DNA from: Sphaerochaeta sp.
GTDB taxonomy: Bacteria > Spirochaetota > Spirochaetia > Sphaerochaetales > Sphaerochaetaceae
Direction: 5' to 3'
Assembly (NCBI GenBank): GCA_022482495.1
Contig: JAKVPA010000002.1
Location: 1 to 64,000 of the forward strand
Length of the DNA: 64,000 nt
In this document: positions 1 to 7,358 of the stretch, in pieces
Layout: each line of letters opens with the position of its first letter
Position numbering within the stretch: the stretch's first letter is position 1
The notes under the pieces: model-generated
What the model was told of the DNA's origin: nothing
The model's database searches: none
The model's input: only the letters and a program-made list of their open reading frames with translations
Translations under genes and position numbers: made by a program

Positions 1-35
1 TATTCGGATTCATCCGAGTCGGTTTTATCCGAATA
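1..35. repeat. Inverted repeat at left edge
   Basis: TATTCGGAT (1-9) is matched by its reverse complement ATCCGAATA (27-35), and a nested TCGGAT-TC-ATCCGA palindrome occupies 4-17. It is followed by AAAAA. It could be the terminator of a gene lying left of the window (read on the minus strand it lacks a clear T-run after the stem) or an operator for the gene at 153. The function is not decidable from the window. Confidence 0.35.
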
Positions 36-81
36 AAAACACCATATTCTGAACGCCCATCACGAATCTCAGGTCCTCCGC

Positions 82-110
82 TTGCCTCTGGTACATCCGG
101 CTGGTATATT
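82..110 (+). promoter_or_regulatory. Promoter of cytochrome b5-like gene
   Basis: TTGCCT (82-87), 17-nt spacer, TATATT (105-110). The predicted transcript has a leader of about 35 nt with a good Shine-Dalgarno GAGGAG (139-144) eight nt before the ATG at 153. Confidence 0.55.
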
Positions 111-152
111 TTTTGCATCCCCGCCACGGCGGACATACGAGGAGATACCATC

Positions 153-888
153 ATGAAACACCGCTTATTGCCCATCCTTGCCCTGCTTCTGCTGCTGTTG
201 GCCGCCATCCCGCTCTTTGCCGCGGAAGAGGCGTTCACGTTGGAAGAGCTGGCGACGTACAACGGACAGAACGGACAACCCGCCTACATCGCCGTGGAAG
301 GCGTCGTGTATGACGTCAGCAACAGCTCCCGGTGGAAGGCGTGGACGTCACAATGGGTTTCAGGCGGGAAACGACCTGACGGAAGAGATTGTCGGACGAT
401 CCCCCCATGGGAAGATCGTCCTCGGCCGCTTGCCGGTCGTCGGCACGCTCACTGAATCCATCGTCACCGAAGAACCCCCACAGCGGCCAACCGGCAACCT
501 GTACGCCATCCTCGGCCTCATTTCCGCGTTCCTGATCATCCTTATCACTTCTCCCTACTGGGTCCGGATGCTCTGCACCAAGGTGTTCCATGTGAAAGGG
601 ACCGGGTATCTGAAAACGCTGAAGGTGCTCAAGGCCATCCACAAGCCGGCTGCGTTGGCGCTGCTTGTGATCGCCGCATTCCATGGATACGTGGCTCTCG
701 GCGCGCTCCGTCTCCACACCGGCCCGTTCGCCTGGCTGGGATTCTTCGTCACGGCGATCCTCGGCCTGCTGTTCTTCCTGGAGAAGAAACCAAAGCTCCT
801 GAAGGCGCACCGGACGGCCGCCTTGGTCGCCATCCTTCTGGTGCTCGTCCACCTGCTCTTCCCCAACCTGTGGGGTTTCCTGGCATAA
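153..888 (+). CDS. Membrane protein with exported cytochrome b5-like heme domain (frameshifted)
   Basis: The repaired product is about 244 aa. A signal peptide (residues 1-23, ending FAA) is followed by a cytochrome b5-type heme/steroid-binding domain containing AYIAVEGVVYDVSNSSRWK, then GRHNGFQAG and SPHGKI, which supply the two expected axial His ligands. Four hydrophobic helices follow, rich in His (HKP, FHGY, RLHTG, AHR, VHLL), which looks like a membrane b-type cytochrome. The reading frame changes near position 342: removing one base joins RWKA to GRHNGFQAGNDLTEEI, as the family requires. I infer an electron-transfer role at the outer face of the membrane; partner and substrate are unknown. 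The single-base lesion is probably a sequence error. Confidence 0.75.
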
Positions 889-893
889 ACGAA

Positions 894-922
894 CACTGGC
901 ATATCGCTTGGATATGCCAGTG
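894..922. terminator. 12-bp stem-loop between convergent units
   Basis: CACTGGCATATC (894-905) pairs perfectly with GATATGCCAGTG (911-922) around a 5-nt loop. It sits between the plus-strand cytochrome gene and the minus-strand tRNA. There is no strong T-run on either side, so it may be a bidirectional weak terminator or a transcript-end stabiliser. Confidence 0.45.
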
Positions 923-950
923 ATCACTCTTCTGAGATGTGGGTGGATTA

Positions 951-1023
951 TGGAGCTGGTCGGAATCGAACCGATGACAATCAGATTGCGAACCTGACGC
1001 TCTACCAACTGAGCTACAGCCCC
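951..1023 (-). tRNA. tRNA-Ala (anticodon CGC)
   Basis: The reverse strand folds into a 73-nt cloverleaf: acceptor GGGGCTG/CAGCTCC with the G3:U70 wobble that identifies alanine tRNAs, a D-arm GCTC/GAGC, anticodon stem TCAGG/TCTGA with loop TTCGCAA (anticodon CGC, reads GCG), and a T-arm with loop TTCGATT. The outermost T-stem pair (A49-C65) is mismatched. The discriminator is A73 and the 3' CCA is not encoded. Confidence 0.92.
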
Positions 1024-1043
1024 GTAGAAAACCAACGTAACTA

Positions 1044-1072
1044 CATATACAGGGAAACGCCCATAATTTCAA
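1044..1072 (-). promoter_or_regulatory. Promoter of tRNA-Ala
   Basis: On the minus strand TTGAAA (1072-1067), 17-nt spacer, TATATG (1049-1044). The predicted start is about 12-15 nt before the tRNA 5' end. The -35 box overlaps the stop codon of the upstream redox-protein gene. Confidence 0.45.
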
Positions 1073-1488
1073 GGGGTTTGGTGCTGAATGAATTCCGAGG
1101 TGAACGTGATGGCTTTGACGGAGAGTTCCTCGCACAGATGCGGGGGATCGTTGTCAGTAAACCCACCGGGACGAAGTTCCCTGCACCGAAGCGAGCCGAA
1201 CGTCTGGGTGAACGCCTCGGCAAACTGGTTGCAAACGGAAACGACCGCCTCCTCCGACCAGCCTTTCTCGGTGAAATAGACCCCGAGGAACAGCAGGGAA
1301 CCTTCCACCAGACCACACTGGTCGCGGTGTCCACCGGCGCCATGCATCCCCACCGCGGCTTCCCACAGTTGCGGCTGAAGCTCCACGCCGTACAGATTGG
1401 ACAGCACCCACAGCGCGGTGCGGGCGCAATTCCAATCGTGGACGTAATAGGCATCATGCACTTGTTCCGCAATAGTAGGTTGTCGCAT
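1069..1488 (-). CDS. C_GCAxxG_C_C-family redox protein
   Basis: A 139-aa soluble protein. The family signature is visible: a Cys in NCARTALWVL near residue 21, then the core motif CGLVEGSLLFLG near residues 58-69 (family form C-G-x-x-x-G), a Cys in LRCRELRP and a C-terminal LC pair partner. Proteins of this family (PF09719) are small Cys-rich putative redox-active proteins of anaerobes; no reaction is established. The only available ATG has no Shine-Dalgarno and lies 6 nt after a -10-like TATCTT, so the transcript is probably leaderless. Upstream and divergent is the CrtO-like gene; downstream is tRNA-Ala. Confidence 0.75.
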   Translation of the reverse strand: MRQPTIAEQVHDAYYVHDWNCARTALWVLSNLYGVELQPQLWEAAVGMHGAGGHRDQCGLVEGSLLFLGVYFTEKGWSEEAVVSVCNQFAEAFTQTFGSLRCRELRPGGFTDNDPPHLCEELSVKAITFTSEFIQHQTP

Positions 1489-1494
1489 ACCATC

Positions 1495-1523
1495 AAGATA
1501 CGAAAAGGGAAAACCAACGGCAA
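1495..1523 (-). promoter_or_regulatory. Leaderless-type promoter of the redox-protein gene
   Basis: Minus strand TTGCCG (1523-1518), 17-nt spacer, TATCTT (1500-1495), then only GATGGT before the ATG at 1488. Transcription would begin at or next to the start codon. Confidence 0.5.
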
Positions 1524-1524
1524 G

Positions 1525-1553
1525 TTGCCAATTCGGACGGTTTCTCGTATAGT
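1525..1553 (+). promoter_or_regulatory. Promoter of CrtO-like gene
   Basis: TTGCCA (1525-1530), 17-nt spacer, TATAGT (1548-1553). A strong Shine-Dalgarno AAGGAGG precedes the ATG at 1572. It is back to back with the promoter of the divergent redox-protein gene; the -35 boxes are one base apart. Confidence 0.6.
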
Positions 1554-1571
1554 TTTGGAAGGAGGCCCCTG

Positions 1572-2108
1572 ATGCCTGACGTGAAGGATATCCTGTTGCT
1601 CATCAAACCATCACTGCAGGTGTTCTGTTTCATCGTGCTCACCCAGTTCGCCGCCTCCCTGGTCGTCGACCATATGGACGAAAAGAGCCTTGAGCGATGG
1701 CGTCAGATTTTGCACAGCCACAACTGGGAGAAGAACGGAGATGTCTACCAACAGTTCTTCGATGTGAAGAAGTGGAAGGACCGTCTGCCGGAAATGGGGG
1801 ACAACTCCCCCAACCAGTTCCGCAAGACACGGATGAACACCACCGACCCGATGTACCTGTACATCTTCATCCTGGAGACGGTCCGGGCGGAGATGTGCCA
1901 TGGACTGGCCTTCATCTTCGGCATTCTGGTACTGATGAACAACCCCACCGTCCCCGGCCTGTTCTTCCTCCTGCTGTACATCACGCTGGTCAACGTCCCG
2001 TTCGTCATCATCCAGCGGTTCAACCGCCCCCGCCTGGAGCGGCTTCTGGAACATATCGTCAAATCCCACCAGGGCGTGTTGATCCCCAAGGAAAGCCTGT
2101 ACACTTGA
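1572..2108 (+). CDS. CrtO-like membrane acyltransferase family protein
   Basis: A 178-aa membrane protein with one N-terminal helix and two to three C-terminal helices. It shares the hallmarks of the glycosyl-4,4'-diaponeurosporenoate acyltransferase (CrtO) family: a KKWKDRLPE segment near residue 70, LETVRAEMCH near 115, and VNVPFVIIQRFNRPRLERLL near 150. Staphylococcal CrtO acylates a glycosylated carotenoid, but no other carotenoid gene is seen here, so the real acceptor may be a different lipid. The start follows a good Shine-Dalgarno. The next gene downstream is an esterase, consistent with a lipid-modification context (inference). Confidence 0.72.
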   Translation: MPDVKDILLLIKPSLQVFCFIVLTQFAASLVVDHMDEKSLERWRQILHSHNWEKNGDVYQQFFDVKKWKDRLPEMGDNSPNQFRKTRMNTTDPMYLYIFILETVRAEMCHGLAFIFGILVLMNNPTVPGLFFLLLYITLVNVPFVIIQRFNRPRLERLLEHIVKSHQGVLIPKESLYT

Positions 2109-2123
2109 AAAAGAGGGGGACCC

Positions 2124-2152
2124 TTGCGTGCCGTCCGATGTTGGAATACCAT
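2124..2152 (+). promoter_or_regulatory. Leaderless-type promoter of esterase gene
   Basis: TTGCGT (2124-2129), 17-nt spacer, TACCAT (2147-2152), then 8 nt to the ATG at 2161. It supports 2161 as the start in preference to an in-frame GTG at 2128, which has its own GAGGGGG ribosome site at 2113-2119. Confidence 0.45.
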
Positions 2153-2160
2153 GGAGTATC

Positions 2161-3231
2161 ATGACGAAGTATGTGCTGTCCTCGGCAATGAGGAGGCTTG
2201 TCTACCACATCAACAAGGAATCCTCGTTCGATCCCGCGACGCTCACCCAGGATCGTATTGATGAGATGAACTCCAGTTCATCCATCAGCAGGGGATACCT
2301 GAGGATTCTGGGCAAGTACCCCAGCAACATCGAGAACGAGACGTTCATCATCCCCGTCCAGGACGGCGTGGTGACCGGATACTACTTCCGAAAGCGTGGG
2401 GTCCGCGACATGAGCGACGCCACCCCGTTGATCCTGTTCTTCCATGGCGGCGGCTGGGTGTTCGGCAACATGGCCCTGTACAACAACTTCTGCGCGCGGC
2501 TTTCCGACACGCTTCACGCCCCCGTACTCTCCGTCGATTACCGTCTCGCCCCCAAATACAAGTTCCCCACCGCAGTGGAGGATTGCTATTCCACCCTGCT
2601 GTGGGCCGCATCAGGATGCCGGTACTGGAAGATCGACCCTGACCGGATCTACCTGTTCGGAGACTGCGCTGGCGGCAACCTGGCAGCCGTGGTCTCCCGA
2701 CTGGCACGGGACCGCAAAGGGCCGTCCCTTGCCGGTCAGATCCTCCTGTGCCCCATCACCGACGGACGGATGCGGACGGAAAGCTACGAGCAGTACAAGG
2801 ATTCCCCAACGCTGACCGACCGGCAGATGGCTTTCTACATCTCCAAGTACGCCAGGGAACCGAAAGACACACTGAATCCCAACTTCTCCCCCCTCTTGGG
2901 GCTTGACCAGTCACGCCTTCCGGAGACGTTGATCATCTCCGCCGAGTACGATCCCTTGAAGGATGACGGCAAGCTGTACGCCGGTGCCTTGAAAGCGGCG
3001 GACACCCCGGTGAACTACCTGGAGGTCTCCGGAGCCGTTCATGGTTTCATCCGCTACCCCCAGGCTTCCGGGACGGACGAAGCGATGTGCGCCATCTCCC
3101 AGTTCGTTTCCGGCAGACCGGTCGGACAGGTGACGCTGCAGAGCTTCAAGACCTACGAGCAGAATCTCAAGCGGGAGAAGAAGGAGATCAAGCGGAAGAA
3201 CAAAGGCTACATCTCCATCGAGTCTCAATAG
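2161..3231 (+). CDS. Alpha/beta hydrolase of the hormone-sensitive lipase family, Cys at nucleophile position
   Basis: A 356-aa esterase/lipase-like protein. The oxyanion-hole motif HGGGW starts at His95, the Asp of the triad is probably Asp264 (SAEYDPL) and the His is His294 (GAVHGF). The nucleophile elbow reads GDCAGG instead of the usual GDSAGG; the codon TGC at 2665-2667 gives Cys169. A Ser-to-Cys change usually weakens esterase activity, so the enzyme may be a thioester-type hydrolase, a slow enzyme, or non-catalytic. The C-terminus is a Lys/Arg-rich tail. An alternative start is GTG at 2128 (11 residues longer). It ends 7 nt inside the convergent slyX gene. Confidence 0.82.
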   Translation: MTKYVLSSAMRRLVYHINKESSFDPATLTQDRIDEMNSSSSISRGYLRILGKYPSNIENETFIIPVQDGVVTGYYFRKRGVRDMSDATPLILFFHGGGWVFGNMALYNNFCARLSDTLHAPVLSVDYRLAPKYKFPTAVEDCYSTLLWAASGCRYWKIDPDRIYLFGDCAGGNLAAVVSRLARDRKGPSLAGQILLCPITDGRMRTESYEQYKDSPTLTDRQMAFYISKYAREPKDTLNPNFSPLLGLDQSRLPETLIISAEYDPLKDDGKLYAGALKAADTPVNYLEVSGAVHGFIRYPQASGTDEAMCAISQFVSGRPVGQVTLQSFKTYEQNLKREKKEIKRKNKGYISIESQ

Positions 3232-3428
3232 TGGGGAGGCCGTCGGGACGGGATGTCTTCCGTCTCCTCTTCCATCAGGGCGTCAAACCGGCCTTTCAGC
3301 TTGTCCACTTGGTTCTGCAGGACCCCCAGTTCTTTGGCCTGGTCCGCCACCACCTCGTTGAGCTCCGCCACGGCACGCTCCATATAGGCGAGCTTCGTTT
3401 CGATCTGTTCCAAACGTTTGTCGTCCAT
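3225..3428 (-). CDS. slyX: SlyX-family coiled-coil protein
   Basis: A 67-aa protein beginning MDDKRLEQIETKL, with heptad-like spacing (ELNEVVADQAKELGVLQNQVDKL) and a proline-rich basic tail RRPPHY, as in SlyX. The function of SlyX is not known. The ATG at 3428 was chosen because AAGGGG lies at good distance; an in-frame upstream start at 3467 lacks a ribosome site. It is divergent from the WYL regulator gene and shares a region containing a perfect palindrome. Confidence 0.78.
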   Translation of the reverse strand: MDDKRLEQIETKLAYMERAVAELNEVVADQAKELGVLQNQVDKLKGRFDALMEEETEDIPSRRPPHY

Positions 3429-3484
3429 ATTGCACCCCTTGTTGCTTTTTTCTTGCATCAGCAACAATCATGGTATACGATATG

Positions 3485-3500
3485 TTGCAATTAATTGCAA
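3485..3500. promoter_or_regulatory. Perfect 16-bp palindrome, likely operator
   Basis: TTGCAATTAATTGCAA is its own reverse complement. It lies 15 nt before the ATG of the WYL regulator, in the slyX/WYL divergent region, where an autoregulator would bind. No binding protein is proven. Confidence 0.5.
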
Positions 3501-3515
3501 GAAAAAAAGGAACGA

Positions 3516-4484
3516 ATGATGAAAGGGGAACGTGTCGCGCAGTTGGAATTGCTTCTGCACAGCCACCCGGAAGGGTTGCGTCGTGCGGAGATCGCCCGAA
3601 GACTCGGAGTACACCGCTCGACCATCAGCAGGTATGTGGACGCGCTGAAAGGTCATGTGGACATCTACGAAGAGAACAACTTGATCAAGATCAAGGAAAG
3701 CGAGAGCGATTCCTCCAACCTGGATCTCTCCGTCTATGAGAGCCTGGCGTTCAACATGAGCGCCGAAGCGCTGGCGCAGAACAGCGAGTTCCAGAACCCC
3801 CACCTGGCCTCAGGACTGAGGAAGATCGCCATGAACATGCGCGCCTACGCCCCGAAGGTCAGTGACAACATCATTCTGCTTGCCGAACAGATCGACAAAC
3901 AGATCCAACAGAAAAAAGGAAACGGACAGTTCAACTCCGTCCTCGAGGTGTTGATCGACAGCTGGGTGTCCGGTCGTATCGTGAAGATCACGCAGAAGGA
4001 CGGCACCGAGACGGAGCTGGCCCCGTACTTCATCGGCTTTCGGGAAGATGAGAACAACAAACGCAACCCGATCTCCGTCACCGGACGCCTGCGCCACACC
4101 CAGGAGATCGTGACCATCGACATCACCACCATCGCCGGCGCGACGATTCTGGATGAGACGTACACCATTCCGGACAACCTCAAGCCGTTCAAGATCCCCA
4201 CCAAGCAGACGGACTACTCCAGCGCCGACACCATCTCGCTGAAGCTGAAGATCAACGAATCCAGCGCGCTGAACGTGTTCCGGGACCTGGACCACAGCCC
4301 GGAGCAGATCGAAAAACATGATGGTTACCAGATCGTCTCGTTCTCTGTGGAGAATTCCTTCATGCTGACGCTGAAGATCATCCAGTGCGGTCCCAGCGTG
4401 GAAATCCTGGAGCCTCAGAGCTATCGGAAGAAATTCTGTTGCCTTCTCAAGGACATTCTTGCCGTCTACGAGCCAAAATCGTGA
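3516..4484 (+). CDS. HTH and WYL-domain transcriptional regulator
   Basis: A 322-aa DeoR/YafY-like regulator. Residues about 5-50 form a helix-turn-helix ([21 protein letters not shown]). A long linker precedes a WYL-type domain (residues about 125-220, containing [18 protein letters not shown]) and a WCX-like C-terminal domain (residues about 230-322). WYL domains sense nucleic-acid-derived or other ligands; the target here is unknown. Tandem ATGs at 3516/3519 follow AAGGA. Because the perfect palindrome lies just upstream, autoregulation is likely (inference). Rubredoxin follows but has its own promoter. Confidence 0.85.
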   Translation: MMKGERVAQLELLLHSHPEGLRRAEIARRLGVHRSTISRYVDALKGHVDIYEENNLIKIKESESDSSNLDLSVYESLAFNMSAEALAQNSEFQNPHLASGLRKIAMNMRAYAPKVSDNIILLAEQIDKQIQQKKGNGQFNSVLEVLIDSWVSGRIVKITQKDGTETELAPYFIGFREDENNKRNPISVTGRLRHTQEIVTIDITTIAGATILDETYTIPDNLKPFKIPTKQTDYSSADTISLKLKINESSALNVFRDLDHSPEQIEKHDGYQIVSFSVENSFMLTLKIIQCGPSVEILEPQSYRKKFCCLLKDILAVYEPKS

Positions 4485-4492
4485 CTGCGCTC

Positions 4493-4521
4493 TTGTCTCT
4501 TTCCCCCGTTCAGTTTATCTT
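4493..4521 (+). promoter_or_regulatory. Promoter of rubredoxin gene
   Basis: TTGTCT (4493-4498), 17-nt spacer, TATCTT (4516-4521), followed by the strong ribosome site GGGAGGAGG before the ATG at 4540. Confidence 0.5.
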
Positions 4522-4539
4522 GTGGGAGGAGGTACTACC

Positions 4540-4704
4540 ATGAAGAAGTACGAATGCAGCATGTGCGGTTACGTGTATGATCCCGCGATGGGCGATCCGG
4601 ATAACGGCATCAAACCGGGAACGGCCTTTGAGGATCTCCCCGATGATTGGATCTGCCCCCTGTGTGGAGCTTCCAAGTCGGATTTCGTCGTCAGAGCCGA
4701 CTGA
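4540..4704 (+). CDS. Rubredoxin
   Basis: A 54-aa one-iron electron carrier. The two CxxC knuckles that bind Fe are both present: CSMCGYVYD (residues 5-13) and [11 protein letters not shown] near residue 38. The intervening [18 protein letters not shown] is typical. Length is standard. In anaerobes rubredoxin commonly passes electrons to oxygen- or peroxide-detoxifying enzymes; no such partner is adjacent. It is a single-gene unit with its own promoter and terminator. Confidence 0.97.
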   Translation: MKKYECSMCGYVYDPAMGDPDNGIKPGTAFEDLPDDWICPLCGASKSDFVVRAD

Positions 4705-4728
4705 TCATACTTGAACGAGACATGACAT

Positions 4729-4760
4729 GTCCTGTGGATTTTCCCGCAGGACTTTTTTTT
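4729..4760 (+). terminator. Rho-independent terminator after rubredoxin
   Basis: GTCCTGTGG (4729-4737) pairs with CCGCAGGAC (4744-4752) with one G-U pair, followed by eight T (4753-4760). The convergent MFS gene stops inside the T-run. Confidence 0.9.
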
Positions 4761-6018
4761 ATTCGTTCTGCACGATCTCCCGGTTGATCTCCTTGTCCAG
4801 CCGCTCATCCTCCGTGATGATCACCTTGCTCTCGTCGAAGAACGTCGAGCCAAGGAAACAGCCAAGCATCAACGCCAGGAAGAACGAGATCATGTGGCGG
4901 AACTCCAGGATCGTCTCGCTCATGGTGAACACCAGGATCAACGCTCCCACACCCTGGGAGAAGAACACCATGTGGCTCTGCACGATCTCCTCCGAATTGG
5001 GATATCCCATCTCAGCCGCGTACTGCAGGCCAATGGGGATGGCGCTGAAGGCGAAGAACCCGAAGATCACCGCACCGGCGTAGGACATGGCGGCATTCCG
5101 GGAGAAATAGAGCAGCAACATGCCGGGCAGGCTCAATCCCAGACAGCCGGCGAACAGCACTTTCCGTTTGCGTACCGCGTCGGATACGGCAGGCAGGATG
5201 AACGCTCCGACGGCGCCAGAGAGGATCATCACCAACCCAAAGCGCGCCGTAGAACCCAGATTCAGTTCGGCGGCGATGAAATCGATCTTCACCAGCATCG
5301 CCATGATCACGCCCCAGGAGATGGCGAATACGGTGATCATCCCACGTACCGTACCGATTCTCCCGATGGTGAGGAACGCCTTGAGATACGACTCATCGGC
5401 AGGCTCGACCAACGACGAAGGCGTGGGCGGGTTTTCCCGGATCAACAACGCGCCGACAACGGCGAACCCTGAGGAGATCATGCTGTAGATGGCGACCAGG
5501 CGGGGGAACGAACCATCCCGCATCAGATACGGGGAGAAGACGACGTTGAACGCGATGGCGATGTACTGGCAGGCGGAGACCAGACCGACGGCCATCCCCC
5601 GCTCCCGGATGGGGAACCATCGGGCGACGGTGACCGTCGCCATGCTGAGGATGATGGCCTGGGCCATGGACAACACCGCCTGGCTGACCAAAAGGAACGT
5701 GGGGGACTGGACTTCCAGCACCTTCATCGCGCTTCCCAGCACAACGAGAATCGAGCTGATGCGAAGCGATATGGTGATGCCTGCCTTGTGGATCAATAGG
5801 GAAGCGGGAATGGCGAAGACGATGAACCCACCCATGTAGATGATGGACATCAGGTCGACGATGGAGTACCTGCCCCGTTGCCAGGAGGCGTCATAGAACC
5901 GGTTGGCGACTCTTCCGATGGGCGAAAGCGCCATCCATTGGATCTCCACGGCAAACACCAGCAGAATCAAGGCAAGAAGGATCAGCCATCGATACCGATA
6001 CGCGCGGACGCTTCTCAT
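4759..6018 (-). CDS. Major facilitator superfamily transporter
   Basis: A 419-aa protein with about 12 hydrophobic helices. An MFS loop is visible in the first half (RWFPIRERGMAVGLVSACQY near residue 140) with a charged mid-loop (residues about 200-215) separating two six-helix halves. The substrate cannot be read from sequence. A -10-like TATGAT lies 8 nt before the ATG at 6018, pointing to a leaderless transcript. It is divergent from the nitroreductase gene, with overlapping promoters. Confidence 0.85.
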   Translation of the reverse strand: MRSVRAYRYRWLILLALILLVFAVEIQWMALSPIGRVANRFYDASWQRGRYSIVDLMSIIYMGGFIVFAIPASLLIHKAGITISLRISSILVVLGSAMKVLEVQSPTFLLVSQAVLSMAQAIILSMATVTVARWFPIRERGMAVGLVSACQYIAIAFNVVFSPYLMRDGSFPRLVAIYSMISSGFAVVGALLIRENPPTPSSLVEPADESYLKAFLTIGRIGTVRGMITVFAISWGVIMAMLVKIDFIAAELNLGSTARFGLVMILSGAVGAFILPAVSDAVRKRKVLFAGCLGLSLPGMLLLYFSRNAAMSYAGAVIFGFFAFSAIPIGLQYAAEMGYPNSEEIVQSHMVFFSQGVGALILVFTMSETILEFRHMISFFLALMLGCFLGSTFFDESKVIITEDERLDKEINREIVQNE

Positions 6019-6026
6019 ATCTTACC

Positions 6027-6055
6027 ATCATAGTCAAAAGCAACCGATTTGTATA
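6027..6055 (-). promoter_or_regulatory. Leaderless-type promoter of the MFS gene
   Basis: Minus strand TATACA (6055-6050), 17-nt spacer, TATGAT (6032-6027), 8 nt to the ATG at 6018. It overlaps almost completely with the plus-strand promoter at 6031-6059. Confidence 0.45.
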
Positions 6056-6059
6056 TCAT
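6031..6059 (+). promoter_or_regulatory. Leaderless-type promoter of the nitroreductase gene
   Basis: TAGTCA (6031-6036), 17-nt spacer, TATCAT (6054-6059), then GAAACC and the ATG at 6066. The same GAAACC-ATG-ACAGAAG junction occurs at the nth gene (45718-45733). Confidence 0.45.
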
Positions 6060-6065
6060 GAAACC

Positions 6066-6848
6066 ATGACAGAAGATATCAGACAAACATTGCTCCAACG
6101 CAGAAGTGTCCGGGCATACCTGGACAAACCGATCTCACCGGAGGACAAAGCCTCCATTTTCCAGGCGATTCTCCGCGCCCCCACGGCGGGAAACATGGCC
6201 TTGTACTCCGTCATTGATGTGCAGGATCAGGAAACCAAACAGAAACTTTCCGCCATCTGCGACCATCAGGAGATGATCGCACACGCGCCGCTTTGCCTGG
6301 TGTTCGTCGCCGATTACCAGAAGTGGGTGGACTACTTCCATGCCGAATCCAGCCCGCAGAAGAGCGGCAAACAGTGGAGGGATCCCGGCTATGGGGATCT
6401 GCATCTGGCCATCCAGGACTCCATCATTGCCTGCCAGAGCGGCGTGGTGATGGCAGAGAGCCTGGGCATCGGCTCCTGTTACATCGGGGATGTGATGGAA
6501 AACGGCGAGGAACTACAGAAGCTGCTGGACCTTCCCCGTTTCACCATGCCCTCCTGCATGGTCATCATGGGCTACAAGCATCCCGCGCCCAACGCCAAGC
6601 TCAAGGCCCGTTGCCCGGAGGAAGACATGTTCATGACGGACCGCTACCGGAGACGGGACAAAGAGGGGTTGGAACACGCCTACGCCCAGCAGGAAGATCA
6701 GGACCGTGCCGCAAACCGGCTCCCCTTCGGGAACACCGGAACCATCGCCGACTACTACTACGGCAGGAAGTACATCTCCCCCTTCATGGAAGAGATGAAC
6801 CGTTCCGTCGCCTGGTGGTTCGACCGCTGGAAAGAAGCGCTCTCATGA
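6066..6848 (+). CDS. Nitroreductase-family flavoprotein
   Basis: A 260-aa FMN-dependent oxidoreductase. The N-terminal RRSVRAYLDKPIS (residues 12-24) and APTAGNMALYSVI are the usual FMN-binding elements, and the ESLGIGSCYIGDV segment near residue 137 matches the second conserved region. It likely reduces nitro compounds, quinones or flavins with NAD(P)H; the physiological substrate is unknown. The C-terminal 60 residues (DYYYGRKYISPFMEEMNRSVAWWF) extend beyond the minimal family length. The stop overlaps the next start by 4 nt, so the GNAT gene is translationally coupled. Confidence 0.88.
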   Translation: MTEDIRQTLLQRRSVRAYLDKPISPEDKASIFQAILRAPTAGNMALYSVIDVQDQETKQKLSAICDHQEMIAHAPLCLVFVADYQKWVDYFHAESSPQKSGKQWRDPGYGDLHLAIQDSIIACQSGVVMAESLGIGSCYIGDVMENGEELQKLLDLPRFTMPSCMVIMGYKHPAPNAKLKARCPEEDMFMTDRYRRRDKEGLEHAYAQQEDQDRAANRLPFGNTGTIADYYYGRKYISPFMEEMNRSVAWWFDRWKEALS

Positions 6849-7324
6849 CCATACGGCCGTTCACCGGCGCCGATGTCCCTGCGATGACCGCCATCTGGAA
6901 CGATGTGGTCAAGGCGGACAACGCCTTCCCCCAGACCGATCCGATGGGCCCAAGGGAAGCGAACGCGTTCTTCCACAGCCAAAGCCTCACCGCCGTGGCG
7001 GAGGACCAGGGCGAGATCGTCGGCCTGTACATCCTCCACCCCAACGGCATCGGACACTTGGGCAAAAACGCCAACGCAAGTTACGCCGTCCGGGCGGACA
7101 AACGGGGAACGCACATCGGGGAGGCGCTGGTCACCGATTCGCTCCTCCAGGCGAAAGCGCTGGGCTTTCATAATCTGCAGTTCAATGCCGTGCTGGCGTC
7201 CAATGCGCCGGCACTGCACCTGTACGCAAAACTGGGCTTCCGCAGCATCGGCATCCTGAAGGACGGATACCTGCACGATGACGGCACCTGGGAAGATCTC
7301 AGGCTGTTCTCCCATCCCCTGTAG
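6845..7324 (+). CDS. GNAT-family N-acetyltransferase
   Basis: A 159-aa single-domain acetyltransferase. The acetyl-CoA site is seen as VRADKRGTHIGEALVTDSL (residues about 83-101; family form R/Q-x-x-G-x-G/A), and the C-terminal APALHLYAKLGFRSIGILKDGY is the classic GNAT end motif. ATGA overlap with the nitroreductase gene indicates one operon. The acceptor is unknown. Confidence 0.85.
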   Translation: MTIRPFTGADVPAMTAIWNDVVKADNAFPQTDPMGPREANAFFHSQSLTAVAEDQGEIVGLYILHPNGIGHLGKNANASYAVRADKRGTHIGEALVTDSLLQAKALGFHNLQFNAVLASNAPALHLYAKLGFRSIGILKDGYLHDDGTWEDLRLFSHPL

Positions 7325-7330
7325 ACAAAG

Positions 7331-7358
7331 AAAAACCCGACGCTTTCCCAACGCCGGG
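7331..7358 (-). terminator. Minus-strand terminator
   Basis: On the minus strand CCCGGCGTT (7358-7350) pairs with AGCGTCGGG (7344-7336) with two G-U pairs, followed by TTTTT (7335-7331). It ends a transcript coming from the right, i.e. from the 7359-7733 stretch or the WYL pseudogene. Confidence 0.7.

Noticed and set aside
2128-2160. GTG start at 2128 for the esterase
   Set aside because: It has a good ribosome site but the extra 11 residues look unconserved, and a promoter with -10 at 2147-2152 would start transcription after it; kept as an alternative only.
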